A stretch of 64,000 bases of DNA from Kriegella sp965368185 (GCA_965368185.1 CBDULZ010000005.1:1-64000), one strand, 5' to 3'. Shown: positions 52,501-62,279, counted from the stretch's first letter. The notes: generated by a model not told the origin, from the letters alone. Numbers and translations: made by a program.

Positions 52501-55500
52501 AATACCTCCTCAGATTCAAGTTACCCTTGATATTGCCAATGAAATTCCTTGTGGAGGTGATGGGGAAATGGATATTACAGTAAATGGAGGTGATATATCA
52601 AATTTAGCAGCCACTTCATACACTATTGAGTATAGAGATGTGGCTCCCAATCCTTTTGCTCCAGTAGCCGGATATAATGGAGTAACTTTGCCATCAGGTT
52701 CTTTTTCATATACGGTTCCTTATGGAGACCATGGGGATTATCGAGTAAGTGTTACCGATATCAATGGGTGTACTACCGCTTCCGAACCTATCACATTTGC
52801 TGAACCAACCAATATAGTAGCGACACATCGCATTGTAGGCCCAAGTTGTGGAGACCCGAATAGCGGTTTTGTAGAGATAATACCAACAGTTTCTTCAGGT
52901 GTTCCCCCATTTCAAGTGGTTTTTGCACCAGTAGGAGAGCTTAGGGCCAACCCGCTGGACCCGAATATTGTTCCCGACCCAACCCCGGGTACCGTTTATT
53001 CCTATTCTTCGCAAACTATTTATTCAGGCTTGGCTGCGGGAGATTATGAATATGTTGTAAAAGATGATCGTAACTGTGTTACTGCAGTGATTCCGATTAC
53101 AGTGGCCGCCGATCCCTTAGGCCCTCCAGATGCGACGGTAACACCAATTGATGCTACTTGTGGCTCAGGATCACTTTCAGGAGGGGTCACCATAAATACT
53201 ATTACGGCGGGGAGTCCGGATTATACAGTAATAATTGAAGATAATTTTGGCAATCCTTATGTAACACAAAGTGGAGTTAACCCAGGTGATTCTATTACCC
53301 ATCCAAGCTTAGTACCCGGGAACTATCAGGTTATCATTTTAGATTCAAGAGGGTGTAGCGACATTGAGCCGATTACCATCAACTCGGCAACTTTGGATAT
53401 TGTACCTACTTATCCACCTCCTCCAGCAGTATGTGCTCCTTTGGGTACCACTGTTTGTGTAGACATTACCGGTGGCACATTGCCTTTGAATTATGAAATA
53501 CGCCTGACGGATCCAGATCCCAATTTTGGTTGGACCGCACCGAACAATCCACCTTCAAACCATTGTTTTACTGGACTTTTATTTGGTGTTTCGTATACGG
53601 TAGATGTTCGCGACATAAATACGGGTTGTATCTATTCCGAAGTTATAACGCTGCCCGACGGACCGGGACCTGGAGTTACCTTGGATGTAGATGGTGCCAC
53701 GTGTAGAAATGGTGATATTGGTTTAAACTATACCATTTCATCCGGTACGGGCCCCTATGACGTTGTTATTACAAACTTAGATACTGGTGCCGAGGTTTAT
53801 AATGTTACGGGTTCATTCGATACCACTCTAGCTTCAGCTATTACAGCACCATCTGGACGTTATGGAATAGCTGTAACCGAATCAACTGGTTGTACTGCAG
53901 GGGATGAAGATGAAGCTATTTTGAATACGCCAAGAGTTGATATAATTGATAATCAAAATGCGAATTGTAATGAACTGGGCCAGTTGACGGTGCGCGGTAG
54001 TGGGGGAACCCCATTTGTCGTGGGTAGTCCGTATCTATACGCTTTTGTTCCCGCTGGAAATGCTGTTGACAACGATGGTACATTGACCCCTGCAGATCCT
54101 TCCGATGATTTTAGTGATGCGTCTACCGTAGCGCTGCCAGGAGCCTTGGCTCCAGGAATCGATTATGACATCTGGGTAAAAGATGCCAATGATTGTGCTT
54201 ATAGAATTTCAGCGGCGGTTGTACAGCTCAACCCTGATTTACCTGCCCCCGCTATAAGCGTAAACAATCAGTGTGATGTCACCACACCGGTGGGTGGGTT
54301 TACAATTACGCTTGAAATGGCAGGTGATATTGATACACCTACATTTACTTTAAACGGAATTAGTCAAACGCCAGCCTATACGCCAGGTACGCCAACTCAA
54401 GCTGTATTTACTGTAAATAGCGTCGGATCTTATCCTGTCAATGTGATAGATGCAAATGGCTGTGATGTAGATGCTATTGCGGAGGTTTACCAAGTTTTAT
54501 CTGCCTCGGGTGACTACACTACAGAACCTACTTGCGAAGATTCCGATGGTATTATTACGATTAATGCGGATGGTGGTAGTGGAGATTTTACATATGTTTT
54601 GACTGGAAATGACTTTCTCGGTAACCCCATTAATATTACGGATCCAAATAATGATGGTGTTTTTGAGAATATTCCTTCCGGGGATTATCAAGTAGAGATA
54701 ACCGATAACCAAGTTGACGATGGTGTGAATAATTGTACTTTTCTTGTTGATGATATAGTTCGCGAACGTCCTATTCAACCTGTAATCGATGATGTTGGGG
54801 CTACCGATATCACCTGTAATGGAGCTGCCGATGGAAGCATCAATGTTTCTTTGGTTGTTGATGCAGATCCTAACCTCAATCCAAATATAAAGGAATATAA
54901 TCTATATAGTGGCACATTGCCTTTGCCACCAAGCCCAGCTCCAATAGTTACAAATGCTTCAGGTTCTTTCCAGAATTTGGGACTTGGAACGTATGTTGTC
55001 GAGGTGGTTACCGATAGAAATTGTACGGATCAGGTCGAGGTAGATATAGATGAACCTCCAGTTTTTGAAATCGATGCCATTGCTGGAACTTTGGTCTGTG
55101 AACCTGGTGCAAATCGATTTAGCACTACAACGGTTTCCGCAGTAGTGACAAGTGTAGGAAATGGAGCTCCTAATGGTTATAAAATTAACCTAAGCGATAG
55201 TTATCAGTCCAGTCCAGATTTCCTAATTGTGGACACGGGATCTGATCAAGTTATTACAATATACGCAATCGACTCGAACGGGTGCGAGTTTAATGATTCT
55301 GTAACGGTTTTGGCTCCAACAGCAGTAACGGCGACAATCACACAGATATCCCCTATGAACTGCGAAGACCCCGAGCGAATTCGTATCGATGTGGTAGGAT
55401 CGACCGATTTTACGATTGAAGATCAGGGGTCATCTACCGCTTTTGTCGCAGATCAGGTTGTCAGTGGCGCAAGTTTTGTCGAATTTGATTTGCCAATGGC

Positions 55501-58375
55501 GGCCGGTGAGTATCGATTACAGATCAATGATAATGGCGGTTGTACATATCCTATCGAGGCATATTTTGTGAGCGAACCTGTACTGCCAGTAATTACCATT
55601 GCTGAATCGAGACCTGTCAGCTGTTTTGGCACAAGTGACGCCGAAATGAGTATTAACGTCACAAATTTTACCGGTGCTTATCATTATGATGTTTATTATG
55701 CAAATGACCCCGGTTTTAGTGGAGGAGCCTTTGGAACTCTGTTAGGTTCGGGAGATTTGAATACAAGTACGAATCCAGAAACCATTTCAGGACTTCCTGG
55801 TGGAAATTTACGTGTGGTCGTCAAGGAAATTGATAATCCAAAATGTGAGGCTTTTAGTAATTTGATTAATATCCGTACCCCGAGCGAACAGCTTTTGATT
55901 ACCACGATGACGGAAGTTGGTCGTGTAGGATGTTCAGATGACCTCGGAGAGATTACCGTCACCGCGGAAGGCGGATGGGATGGTTCGGCCTATGAATATA
56001 TGCTCGAATACGAAAATCCTGTGGGCAGTGGCTTTACGCCTCATGCAACATATGGCACTTTTGCTGCGAATGGCACTAATGATCAATTCATAGGGCTTTC
56101 CAGTGGAAACTACCGTGTTACCGCCCGTGATATCGAAGGTTGTACAGCTACTATGGAACGAGAGCTTATAGTGGTTCCACAGATTGAAGCTGAGGCCATA
56201 ATTACAAGGGAACTTGAATGCCCTCAGGGAAGCGATGCCGTAATTGTTGCCGTAGAACCGGGAACAACAAACCCCGGAGCTATTGGAGGTGTACCAGGTG
56301 CTGGCTATCAATACCGTTTATTGCGTTTAAATAGTAATGATAATACTGATATAGCATCTTCCTCGGGGTATCAGGCCAATCCTGATTTTGTAGGAGCGGC
56401 TGGTACCGGGGTGATTTCAGGGGGATGGTATGCCATTGAGGTGGTTTCTTCGTCTAATTGTGGTACCGTTACAGCGCCCATTAGAGTAATACCACCTCCA
56501 CCGATAAGCCCTGCTTTGATTCAAACTTCAGTTCCAGCTTGTGGTAATATTGCCACGATGAAGATCAAAGTGAATAACCCACAAGGCGGTACCTATGAGT
56601 ATAGGCAGTATAACAATCCCGCCGATCCATGGAAACCAATCGATGAAATTGATATAGTGGATGGCAATCCGGTAAAAACGGGTATTCCGGGTAATATAGG
56701 AGCATCATACCGTTTTGAAGTACAAAAGGTAGGGTCTCTTAGTGCTTGTCTGGCGCGAAGCACGAATGGTATTACAATAACCGATGCCGACCCCTTAAGC
56801 TTGGATCCGACCTCACCAACTTTTGATATATCGTGTGCGTATGAAGTAGATGGAAGAATCGAAGCCATAGCGAATGGTGGAACAGGAATTTATGAGTTCC
56901 GTATATATAATGCCGATCCCGGCCCTGACGCCTTTGCTGCAGAATCTTTACCGACTTACAATGGTAGGGCCGTACAGGATTATGGTACTTTTGAAAACTT
57001 AGATCCGGGAGATTACTGGATTTCTGTAATCAGCCGCCAGAATTGTGGTGTTGTTGAAGGTCCTTTCAGCATTGCTCCGGCAGAACCTGTTATAATTGTA
57101 CCTAGTAGTTCCGATGTTACCTGTAATGGCGCCGAAGACGGCGAGATTACCATGACCGTTACAAGTGCAACGGCCGGACTCGTGCAGTTTGCCATAGAGC
57201 CTAATCTTAGTGAATTTTTTAGCGACCCCGACAATCCGACTGTATTTACCTTTCAAGATTTACCCGCTAAGCCTGTAGGGGAGTTTTATACGGTTTTGGC
57301 ACAGGATGCAGAAGGATGTCCGCAGATTTTTCAAGTTCCCGTTCATGAACCGGAAATTGTGCAAGTCACTAATTTGGAAACAACCCCAGAACTGTGTATC
57401 GATGCCAGTGATGGAACAGTAACCTTTAATGTTGAAGGGGGTACTCCTTTTAACGATATTTTGGTTAGTCCGACACCTTATTATGAGTATAAAATAGAGA
57501 TGATTGCTCCCAATAATGAAACGGGTACGGCTGTATTTGCTCCTTACGATGGGCAGACTATCGGAAATCTTCAAGGTGGTGCATCGTATGCCCTTTATAT
57601 TCAAGATGTAAATCTTTGTGCCACAACGGAAGTATTTACTATCGGAATGGGCGTAGACCTCATGGCAGAACCTATTGTGCAATATGGTTGTGAAGGTATT
57701 TTTCCCAATAGCACGGTAACAGTTGAGATGCAAGATAATAGCGTAATGCCCCAATTACTATTCTCTTTAGATATTGATGATGTTAATGTTGCCGATACGC
57801 AACGTGTTTGGGGTGATTTGCCGGCAGGTGACCATACGGTCTATATTTACCACGAAAATGGTTGTGTAAACAATGTGACGTTTAATATTGAGTCTTATGA
57901 TCCATTAACATTAACAGCAACAAAGACAGCTGCCAATGAGCTTACCGCAAGTGCCGAGGGCGGATATGGAGGATATGAATTTTTCTTCCAAGGTGAATCT
58001 ACCGGAACGGAAAATGTATTCATCACCAATGAGAGTACCACCGTCACTGTCGAGGTACGAGATCAGAATGGTTGTGTGGCCAGTGTGACAATTCCTTTTG
58101 AGTTTACGGGAATGTTGGAAATACCCAATTTCTTTACACCTGATGGCGACAACAATAACGATGTTTGGTTTCCCAAAAACAGGGATTTCTTTCCAAATAT
58201 TGAAGTGAAGATTTACGATCGATACGGAAGGGTTGTTGCGGTATTAGATCAGGTCATGAACTGGGATGGTACCTACGAAGGCCATAACGTACCTACAGGT
58301 GATTACTGGTACGTAGTCAATGCCAATGATAAAAGCAAACTGCGCTATGTAGGCCATTTTACCCTATACAGGTAA
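49583..58375 (+). CDS. Giant SprB-like repeat protein with type B T9SS sorting domain
   Basis: 2930 residues, an 8.8 kb gene. A signal peptide (about 1-28, HILYAVLLLMFSVICTSAIA) is followed by an Ig-like start and about 28 tandem units of roughly 95 residues. Each unit opens with a Cys in a pattern like VTCNGAEDGEI or ITCNGAADGSI and closes with a Cys in a pattern like DANGC, so each probably has one disulfide. This matches SprB repeats, surface adhesins used in gliding. Residues 2843-2930 are a CHU_C/type B sorting domain (NFFTPDGDNNNDVW, IYDRYGRVVA, GTYEGHNVPTGDYWY) for T9SS export. No SprF/PorP partner gene is adjacent. Ligand unknown. Confidence 0.93.
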   Translation: MLPKKTRHILYAVLLLMFSVICTSAIANPRVFDIFEGITSVLDIEPLIVKEADLRNSSSESSLTKSVALTNQKTDAVMSASAFATIIEDADDIVNCTNNGFTIARFILCGDSDDRNITLSGGPYGSVSWEQLTGAPADTNLECPNTNSSNYTQVSIDQSFDLDASSISSTTGAEFRVRVNGSGAYYYFEVVKSTINQTYTKKDFICNNPGRIELTGLPNNYQFRIREGSGGFSPYQSSSIFSNLNPGFYTVQARLNIDGQVCEYLYDVIEVRQVDIQIDVTFTNPVCSGETGSIDVAVNPEVPGPYVYTLLDEFGAEIEFTSTISSNTHTFSAVSEGTYAVKVETNECKEDIPNGIPAPIQYNDTSGNPIAIGTGLSPITVTSDTNGMSFGCPPPSGVESVDIDISATGGSGTYSYTVSDGGDSGGTFTGTSTYNVTSPGTYTFYITDDQGCTAEKSEYVALLDPPDVTASPILGTCTNGGGKVEFTVTDPKGFNLEFRATNNAADPWTSSQIIPVADDTYNIIEVQYSQGGFTCVLSLPSVTVTSDGGLTGSASLTQDYTCANGGAIIDFAPTTGGSGSGYEYSVDNVNYQSGTNFTGLPPGTYIPYVRDDANCYQALAPITVSDPEPPSAIDFVQDNLDCAAGTSSVTINVTSTVAITQYEVVSPAPTITQAGNVFNGLILDTAYQFEITDANGCVYPASFTTGGLSSIRAQVKSGGDRKVCPLAADGNGAFLIDGFEIDSPGSDYNYTVTRTTPPPSSTTTVFTSGTSSDLEIPVTGLGAGTYEITVTDNDTNCTSTASFDVEEAATPLSVTPNVTQMSCQNGNVGRVQATANGGFGGYKYQLEWPAPSTTVQGPKSGRTFGNLTAEGEYILTVIDSEGCEAETRFTLTALQAPSISLVSASYCYDPIATPTPEYGSITVSSSGGGAGHQYRINSGSLQASPTFSGLVPGTYTVEVVDSNNCSDQLSPITIPPQIQVTLDIANEIPCGGDGEMDITVNGGDISNLAATSYTIEYRDVAPNPFAPVAGYNGVTLPSGSFSYTVPYGDHGDYRVSVTDINGCTTASEPITFAEPTNIVATHRIVGPSCGDPNSGFVEIIPTVSSGVPPFQVVFAPVGELRANPLDPNIVPDPTPGTVYSYSSQTIYSGLAAGDYEYVVKDDRNCVTAVIPITVAADPLGPPDATVTPIDATCGSGSLSGGVTINTITAGSPDYTVIIEDNFGNPYVTQSGVNPGDSITHPSLVPGNYQVIILDSRGCSDIEPITINSATLDIVPTYPPPPAVCAPLGTTVCVDITGGTLPLNYEIRLTDPDPNFGWTAPNNPPSNHCFTGLLFGVSYTVDVRDINTGCIYSEVITLPDGPGPGVTLDVDGATCRNGDIGLNYTISSGTGPYDVVITNLDTGAEVYNVTGSFDTTLASAITAPSGRYGIAVTESTGCTAGDEDEAILNTPRVDIIDNQNANCNELGQLTVRGSGGTPFVVGSPYLYAFVPAGNAVDNDGTLTPADPSDDFSDASTVALPGALAPGIDYDIWVKDANDCAYRISAAVVQLNPDLPAPAISVNNQCDVTTPVGGFTITLEMAGDIDTPTFTLNGISQTPAYTPGTPTQAVFTVNSVGSYPVNVIDANGCDVDAIAEVYQVLSASGDYTTEPTCEDSDGIITINADGGSGDFTYVLTGNDFLGNPINITDPNNDGVFENIPSGDYQVEITDNQVDDGVNNCTFLVDDIVRERPIQPVIDDVGATDITCNGAADGSINVSLVVDADPNLNPNIKEYNLYSGTLPLPPSPAPIVTNASGSFQNLGLGTYVVEVVTDRNCTDQVEVDIDEPPVFEIDAIAGTLVCEPGANRFSTTTVSAVVTSVGNGAPNGYKINLSDSYQSSPDFLIVDTGSDQVITIYAIDSNGCEFNDSVTVLAPTAVTATITQISPMNCEDPERIRIDVVGSTDFTIEDQGSSTAFVADQVVSGASFVEFDLPMAAGEYRLQINDNGGCTYPIEAYFVSEPVLPVITIAESRPVSCFGTSDAEMSINVTNFTGAYHYDVYYANDPGFSGGAFGTLLGSGDLNTSTNPETISGLPGGNLRVVVKEIDNPKCEAFSNLINIRTPSEQLLITTMTEVGRVGCSDDLGEITVTAEGGWDGSAYEYMLEYENPVGSGFTPHATYGTFAANGTNDQFIGLSSGNYRVTARDIEGCTATMERELIVVPQIEAEAIITRELECPQGSDAVIVAVEPGTTNPGAIGGVPGAGYQYRLLRLNSNDNTDIASSSGYQANPDFVGAAGTGVISGGWYAIEVVSSSNCGTVTAPIRVIPPPPISPALIQTSVPACGNIATMKIKVNNPQGGTYEYRQYNNPADPWKPIDEIDIVDGNPVKTGIPGNIGASYRFEVQKVGSLSACLARSTNGITITDADPLSLDPTSPTFDISCAYEVDGRIEAIANGGTGIYEFRIYNADPGPDAFAAESLPTYNGRAVQDYGTFENLDPGDYWISVISRQNCGVVEGPFSIAPAEPVIIVPSSSDVTCNGAEDGEITMTVTSATAGLVQFAIEPNLSEFFSDPDNPTVFTFQDLPAKPVGEFYTVLAQDAEGCPQIFQVPVHEPEIVQVTNLETTPELCIDASDGTVTFNVEGGTPFNDILVSPTPYYEYKIEMIAPNNETGTAVFAPYDGQTIGNLQGGASYALYIQDVNLCATTEVFTIGMGVDLMAEPIVQYGCEGIFPNSTVTVEMQDNSVMPQLLFSLDIDDVNVADTQRVWGDLPAGDHTVYIYHENGCVNNVTFNIESYDPLTLTATKTAANELTASAEGGYGGYEFFFQGESTGTENVFITNESTTVTVEVRDQNGCVASVTIPFEFTGMLEIPNFFTPDGDNNNDVWFPKNRDFFPNIEVKIYDRYGRVVAVLDQVMNWDGTYEGHNVPTGDYWYVVNANDKSKLRYVGHFTLYR

Positions 58376-58550
58376 TTTTTTGGTGATGGTTTAGATAGAG
58401 CATTATAAAATTATAGTAAAAGAAGTGGTCCGTGGATAATAAGTTCCCCCCAAAACGGATCATTTCTTTTTTTAATTTGGTTTCAAAAAGTTCAATAGAA
58501 TATGTAAGCTTTACAATTCACCTCATTCCGATACGTTTTTTAAGGGCTTC

Positions 58551-58558
58551 TATTTTTG
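58551..58558 (+). promoter_or_regulatory. -7 promoter box of the esterase lipoprotein gene
   Basis: TATTTTTG matches TAnnTTTG. The ATG at 58592 is 34 bases after the final G, and a TTG-type start at 58556 inside the box is thereby excluded. Confidence 0.5.
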
Positions 58559-58591
58559 TGTATCTTATCGCCAAATTTGATAACAAAATTC

Positions 58592-59308
58592 ATGAGATTT
58601 CCTTTTCTGACTTTGGCATTTACGGTTTTGATACAAGGTTGTGTCGGACAGTCACAATTGATTGAGGATACGCTGGAAACTATGGTCACCGAGAATTTAC
58701 GGTATTATCTGTACTATCCTGAGAACTATGAATCTAAAGATGATGAGAAATTTCCGTTGCTCTTATTTTTACATGGCGGTGGTGAGGCCGGGGTCGATAG
58801 TTTGGGTATCTTGAAGAAGAATGGTCCACCGAAACTTATTGCCGAGGGAAAGCAATTTCCTTTTTTAATCCTTGCACCACAGAATCCACATAGAAGAAAA
58901 TGGTGGAATACCACAGCGGTAATGCAATTGCTTGATACAGTTGTAAAAAACAATAAAGTGGATAAGAGTCGAATTTACTTAACAGGTCTAAGTAGGGGTG
59001 GAGGCGCTGCTTGGGAACTTGCAGTTCAGTATCCCAAGAAGTTCGCAGCGATGGCCGTAGTTTGCGGGATGACCCCGGTACCCTATGCGGCTTGGATAGA
59101 CAAAAATATGCCAATATGGGTTTTTCATGGAGAGGATGACAAGTCAATACCGTTTTCAGAATCGGAAAATATGGTCAAAAGACTGAAAGGAATGGGTTAT
59201 GATGTGAAATTTACAAGATACCCGGGTGTGGGGCACAATTCATGGGTAAAGGCCTATAATACCGAAGAACTGTATAGGTGGTTCGTTCAACAGGAACGTA
59301 AAGATTAA
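58592..59308 (+). CDS. Alpha/beta-hydrolase (predicted peptidase/esterase) lipoprotein
   Basis: 238 residues from the ATG at 58592. The lipobox LIQGC marks a lipoprotein. The alpha/beta-hydrolase fold shows LLLFLHGGGEAGVDSLG (oxyanion region), the nucleophile Ser in YLTGLSRGGGAAW, Asp in FHGEDDKSIPF and His in GVGHNSW, so the triad is complete. It resembles the predicted-peptidase / prolyl-oligopeptidase-like esterase group found near polysaccharide-degrading genes. The substrate is unknown. It has its own promoter and ends 30 bases before the convergent methyltransferase gene. Confidence 0.85.
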   Translation: MRFPFLTLAFTVLIQGCVGQSQLIEDTLETMVTENLRYYLYYPENYESKDDEKFPLLLFLHGGGEAGVDSLGILKKNGPPKLIAEGKQFPFLILAPQNPHRRKWWNTTAVMQLLDTVVKNNKVDKSRIYLTGLSRGGGAAWELAVQYPKKFAAMAVVCGMTPVPYAAWIDKNMPIWVFHGEDDKSIPFSESENMVKRLKGMGYDVKFTRYPGVGHNSWVKAYNTEELYRWFVQQERKD

Positions 59309-59338
59309 AACGCATGGCACGGGTATAGTTTTTTCAAA

Positions 59339-60517
59339 TTAGGCCTTTATACATTCTAAAACAATGTATTTCCCTTGGTGGTCAGTGGTAAAAAAGAGGA
59401 ATGTTTCCCCGCCATCCTTAATTTTAAATTTACTTCGAATCGATTTTACACTTTCCGGAAAGTTTCTAAGCGTAATATTCGCTTTTTCAATTTTCATGGC
59501 TTTGAACTTCTTTTTGTTGTAGGGTATCGTTCCAAGTATTTTAAAGCGCCTTCCCGGGAAGATAATCAATTCGTTAGAAGTGTACAAATGGGTGTGTTCA
59601 TGTAGCTTGTTCAGTTCAAATGCCTTTCCCGTTAATTTGAAACCACCTGATTTTAAAATGCTCGCATTTGGTTCGTACAAATACGCCAAGGGTTGTGAGT
59701 AGTTGGAAATTATATTTTTCTCATCGCCCCATTTGAAATTGAAAATTTCGTTTTGGGAAGTCCTAATGTTGATTGTTTTGACTGTTATTGCCTGGGAAAA
59801 GTCCTTTTTGAGCACCCAAAGTAATTCTTTGACTTCATTATTGACTGCTACCACATGAATTTCCTTGACAAAACGTAGTTCACCAATCCCCGCCGATATA
59901 TCGAGAAGCGGTGAAGTTTTTAGTAAAATATTGTCTGATTTACTTAAAAGGAGGTCTAAATGATCAACTACATTGGGTGAACAATCCGCTAGCCTAAAAA
60001 CTTTTCCTTTGAGGTCATTTCTACGGGACGGATCCACATAGATCCAATCAAAACGCTGATTTTCCTTTTGTAGGAAACTTAGTCCGTCATAGGAAATTAT
60101 TTCAATGTTTTTTGTGTCGAGTACCTTGAAGTTATGGGCAACGATTTCGGAAAGACCCAAATTCAATTCACAATGAAAAACAGTATTGAATCTTTCACTG
60201 AAAAAGTAACTGTCTACTCCAAGACCCCCGGTAAGATCCACTAGTGATTCTCCCTCAACTATCGATGCTTTGTAACGGGCTGACTCTTCCGAAGAAGTCT
60301 GTTCGATATTTCGTTTGTTGGGGTAGTAGATTTGAGGTGTTTCGAACCAAAGAGGTAACTTGTTTTGGCATTTTTTTTTAGCTTCCAGTTGTTCGACCAG
60401 CTCTTTTTGGGAAACGCCATCGAAAACACGTTTTTTTAATAATACTGACATGATGTCAGTATTGTAATTTTTATTTATAAAATACTGTACATCAGTGTTT
60501 AATATTTCTTTATTCAA
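59339..60517 (-). CDS. PG_1098-like class I SAM-dependent methyltransferase with THUMP-like domain
   Basis: 392 residues, starting at a TTG (60517) that gives the conserved opening NKEILNTDVQYFINKN; an ATG at 60451 would remove 22 residues of it. The methyltransferase has LVDLTGGLGVDSYFFSERF (SAM-binding motif I) near residue 95 and DWIYVDPSRRND (motif IV-like NPPY equivalent) near residue 154. A C-terminal THUMP-like/ferredoxin-like part ends with ETFLFFTTDHQGKYIV. The family resembles enzymes methylating RNA bases, but the target is unknown. A perfect 23-base palindrome lies inside the coding start (60441-60463). Confidence 0.85.
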   Translation of the reverse strand: MNKEILNTDVQYFINKNYNTDIMSVLLKKRVFDGVSQKELVEQLEAKKKCQNKLPLWFETPQIYYPNKRNIEQTSSEESARYKASIVEGESLVDLTGGLGVDSYFFSERFNTVFHCELNLGLSEIVAHNFKVLDTKNIEIISYDGLSFLQKENQRFDWIYVDPSRRNDLKGKVFRLADCSPNVVDHLDLLLSKSDNILLKTSPLLDISAGIGELRFVKEIHVVAVNNEVKELLWVLKKDFSQAITVKTINIRTSQNEIFNFKWGDEKNIISNYSQPLAYLYEPNASILKSGGFKLTGKAFELNKLHEHTHLYTSNELIIFPGRRFKILGTIPYNKKKFKAMKIEKANITLRNFPESVKSIRSKFKIKDGGETFLFFTTDHQGKYIVLECIKA

Positions 60518-60524
60518 AGCAAAA

Positions 60525-61625
60525 CTATAAATTATGAGTCAAGGATTTAACAATCTTGTTTTCTGCTAAAAATTCCTTTAGAATTACTTTTATGGCGGTG
60601 TAGCCCGGTACGGCCACGATCATTCCGACCACCCCAAAAAGGAGTCCGGCGATAATGATAATAAGAAAGATTTCAAGTGGGTGCGATTTAACACTATTAG
60701 AGAAAATTAGTGGTTGCGAAAAGAAGTTATCGACCAATTGGCCAACGGCCAAACCGATCAAAACGTACCCTGTTTTGGGTAGGATTATTGTGCTGAAATC
60801 TAGGCCTAAATTACTCGTCATTGTGAGCACTATCATAATGACCCCACCAATTATGGGACCGACGTAGGGTATAATATTAAAGAGGGCGCACAAGAAGGCT
60901 ATTACAATGGCATTTTCTATTCCAACGAGAAGCAGGGTTATGGTATAAATGATAAAAAGAACAAAGATTTGTAACAACAGTCCAACAAAATAACGCGATA
61001 ATAAATTGTTGATTTTATCGATTGATTTTACTGTACCTGTTTCTTTATCTTTTGGAACAAAGGCCAAAATGCCACGCTGAAAAAGTTTGCTATCCTTTAA
61101 AAAAAAGAAGGAAATAAAAAGTACGGAAAACAAGCCGATGCTTAAAGTACTCAAGGTGTTGAGAAACGAGTTTAGGAAATTTGGGATGAACCCCACGTTC
61201 AAACCCTGAAGAATGTTTTTTTCGATATCCGATTCCTCGATAAGCTCATTGACCACTTGTGGTGATGCACCCAGATACTCGGTTACCTCAGTGTATAGGG
61301 CGTTTAAATTCCGTTGTAAGGCATCAATATTCAATAGTGATAGGTTTTTGCCCTGTTCAGTTATCAGGGGTACGAATAGTGCAATGATGCCCCCGATCAC
61401 ACCGATCATTAATATCATGGTAATAATAACTGCGAGGGTATTTGGTAGCTTCGTTTTTCTTCTTAGAAAAAGGACAATAGGCCGGCCAATAAGGGCTATG
61501 ACCGCAGCAAAGGCCAAGTAGGCTAGCACGGATTGAATTTGGTACAAAAAGTAGAGTAATAAGGCGATTCCTACCAAAATGCCTACCGCGCGTAAAATTC
61601 CCTGAGAGATGGCTTTTGAGGTCAT
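60525..61625 (-). CDS. AI-2E family membrane transporter
   Basis: 366 residues with about eight helices arranged in the AI-2E (PerM/TqsA) pattern: two N-terminal helices, a soluble middle part, and C-terminal helices with LCALFNIIPYVGPIIGGVIM (family signature near residue 245) and FGVVGMIVAVPGYTAIKVIL. Members export AI-2 or act as sodium/proton antiporters; the substrate here is open. The gene lies between the methyltransferase (7-base gap) and DUF4159 (3-base gap) on the same strand, so the group is one transcript. Confidence 0.9.
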   Translation of the reverse strand: MTSKAISQGILRAVGILVGIALLLYFLYQIQSVLAYLAFAAVIALIGRPIVLFLRRKTKLPNTLAVIITMILMIGVIGGIIALFVPLITEQGKNLSLLNIDALQRNLNALYTEVTEYLGASPQVVNELIEESDIEKNILQGLNVGFIPNFLNSFLNTLSTLSIGLFSVLFISFFFLKDSKLFQRGILAFVPKDKETGTVKSIDKINNLLSRYFVGLLLQIFVLFIIYTITLLLVGIENAIVIAFLCALFNIIPYVGPIIGGVIMIVLTMTSNLGLDFSTIILPKTGYVLIGLAVGQLVDNFFSQPLIFSNSVKSHPLEIFLIIIIAGLLFGVVGMIVAVPGYTAIKVILKEFLAENKIVKSLTHNL

Positions 61626-61628
61626 AGG

Positions 61629-62279
61629 CTAGTTTTTAAATGCATACGCTATAATATTAGCTCCCATTTTAAGTGCTTTTTCACGAATTTCCGGTGGGTC
61701 ATTGTGTACGGCAGGGTCTTCCCAGCCATCCCCCAAATCGCTTTCGAAGGTAAATAATAGTACCAACCGGTTTTCATGAAATATACCGAGTGCTTGTGGA
61801 CGTTCTCCGTCGTGCTCGTGTATTTTGGGAAGGCCTTCGGTGAACTTATAAACCTGTGAAAAAATGGGATGGTCAGTTCCTAACTCTACGAATTTCTTGT
61901 CGGGGAATACTTTTACCAATTCCTTCTGCAAATAGGGTTTCATACCGTAGTTGTCATCAATATGCAAAAATCCGCCAGATAATAGGTAATTTCTTAAGTT
62001 GTTGGCTTCTTCTTGGGAAAAAAACACATTGCCATGCCCGGTCATATGTAAGAAAGGATATTGAAATATGGTTATATCTCCCACTTCCACCACCTGCGAT
62101 TTTTCATTGAGCTCGGTACCTATGTATTGATTGCAAAATTTGATGAGATTGGGTAGGGCCGTTGGATTCGAGTACCAATCACCCCCACCTTTATATTTTA
62201 GAATAGCCAGATCTTGTCCGTGCAGGCCGCAAGTAATCAAGATAAAAAGTATAAGAATACAAGAAGAAAGAAGTCTCAT
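61629..62279 (-). CDS. DUF4159 family exported protein
   Basis: 216 residues from the ATG at 62279; an in-frame TTG at 62309 is not preferred. A signal peptide (RLLSSCILILFILITCGLHG, cleavage about residue 21) precedes one DUF4159 domain, marked by YKGGGDWYSNPTALPNLI, YPFLHMTGHGNVFFS, GGFLHIDDNYG and VFPDKKFVELGTDHPIF. Members are glutamine-amidotransferase-like folds lacking a known activity, common in Bacteroidota envelopes. It is in the operon of rsmE and the AI-2E gene. Function unknown. Confidence 0.85.
   Translation of the reverse strand: MRLLSSCILILFILITCGLHGQDLAILKYKGGGDWYSNPTALPNLIKFCNQYIGTELNEKSQVVEVGDITIFQYPFLHMTGHGNVFFSQEEANNLRNYLLSGGFLHIDDNYGMKPYLQKELVKVFPDKKFVELGTDHPIFSQVYKFTEGLPKIHEHDGERPQALGIFHENRLVLLFTFESDLGDGWEDPAVHNDPPEIREKALKMGANIIAYAFKN

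Noticed and set aside
54497..54778. Antisense open frames inside the giant adhesin gene
   Set aside because: They follow the codon structure of the sense gene, have no recognisable domain and no promoter.
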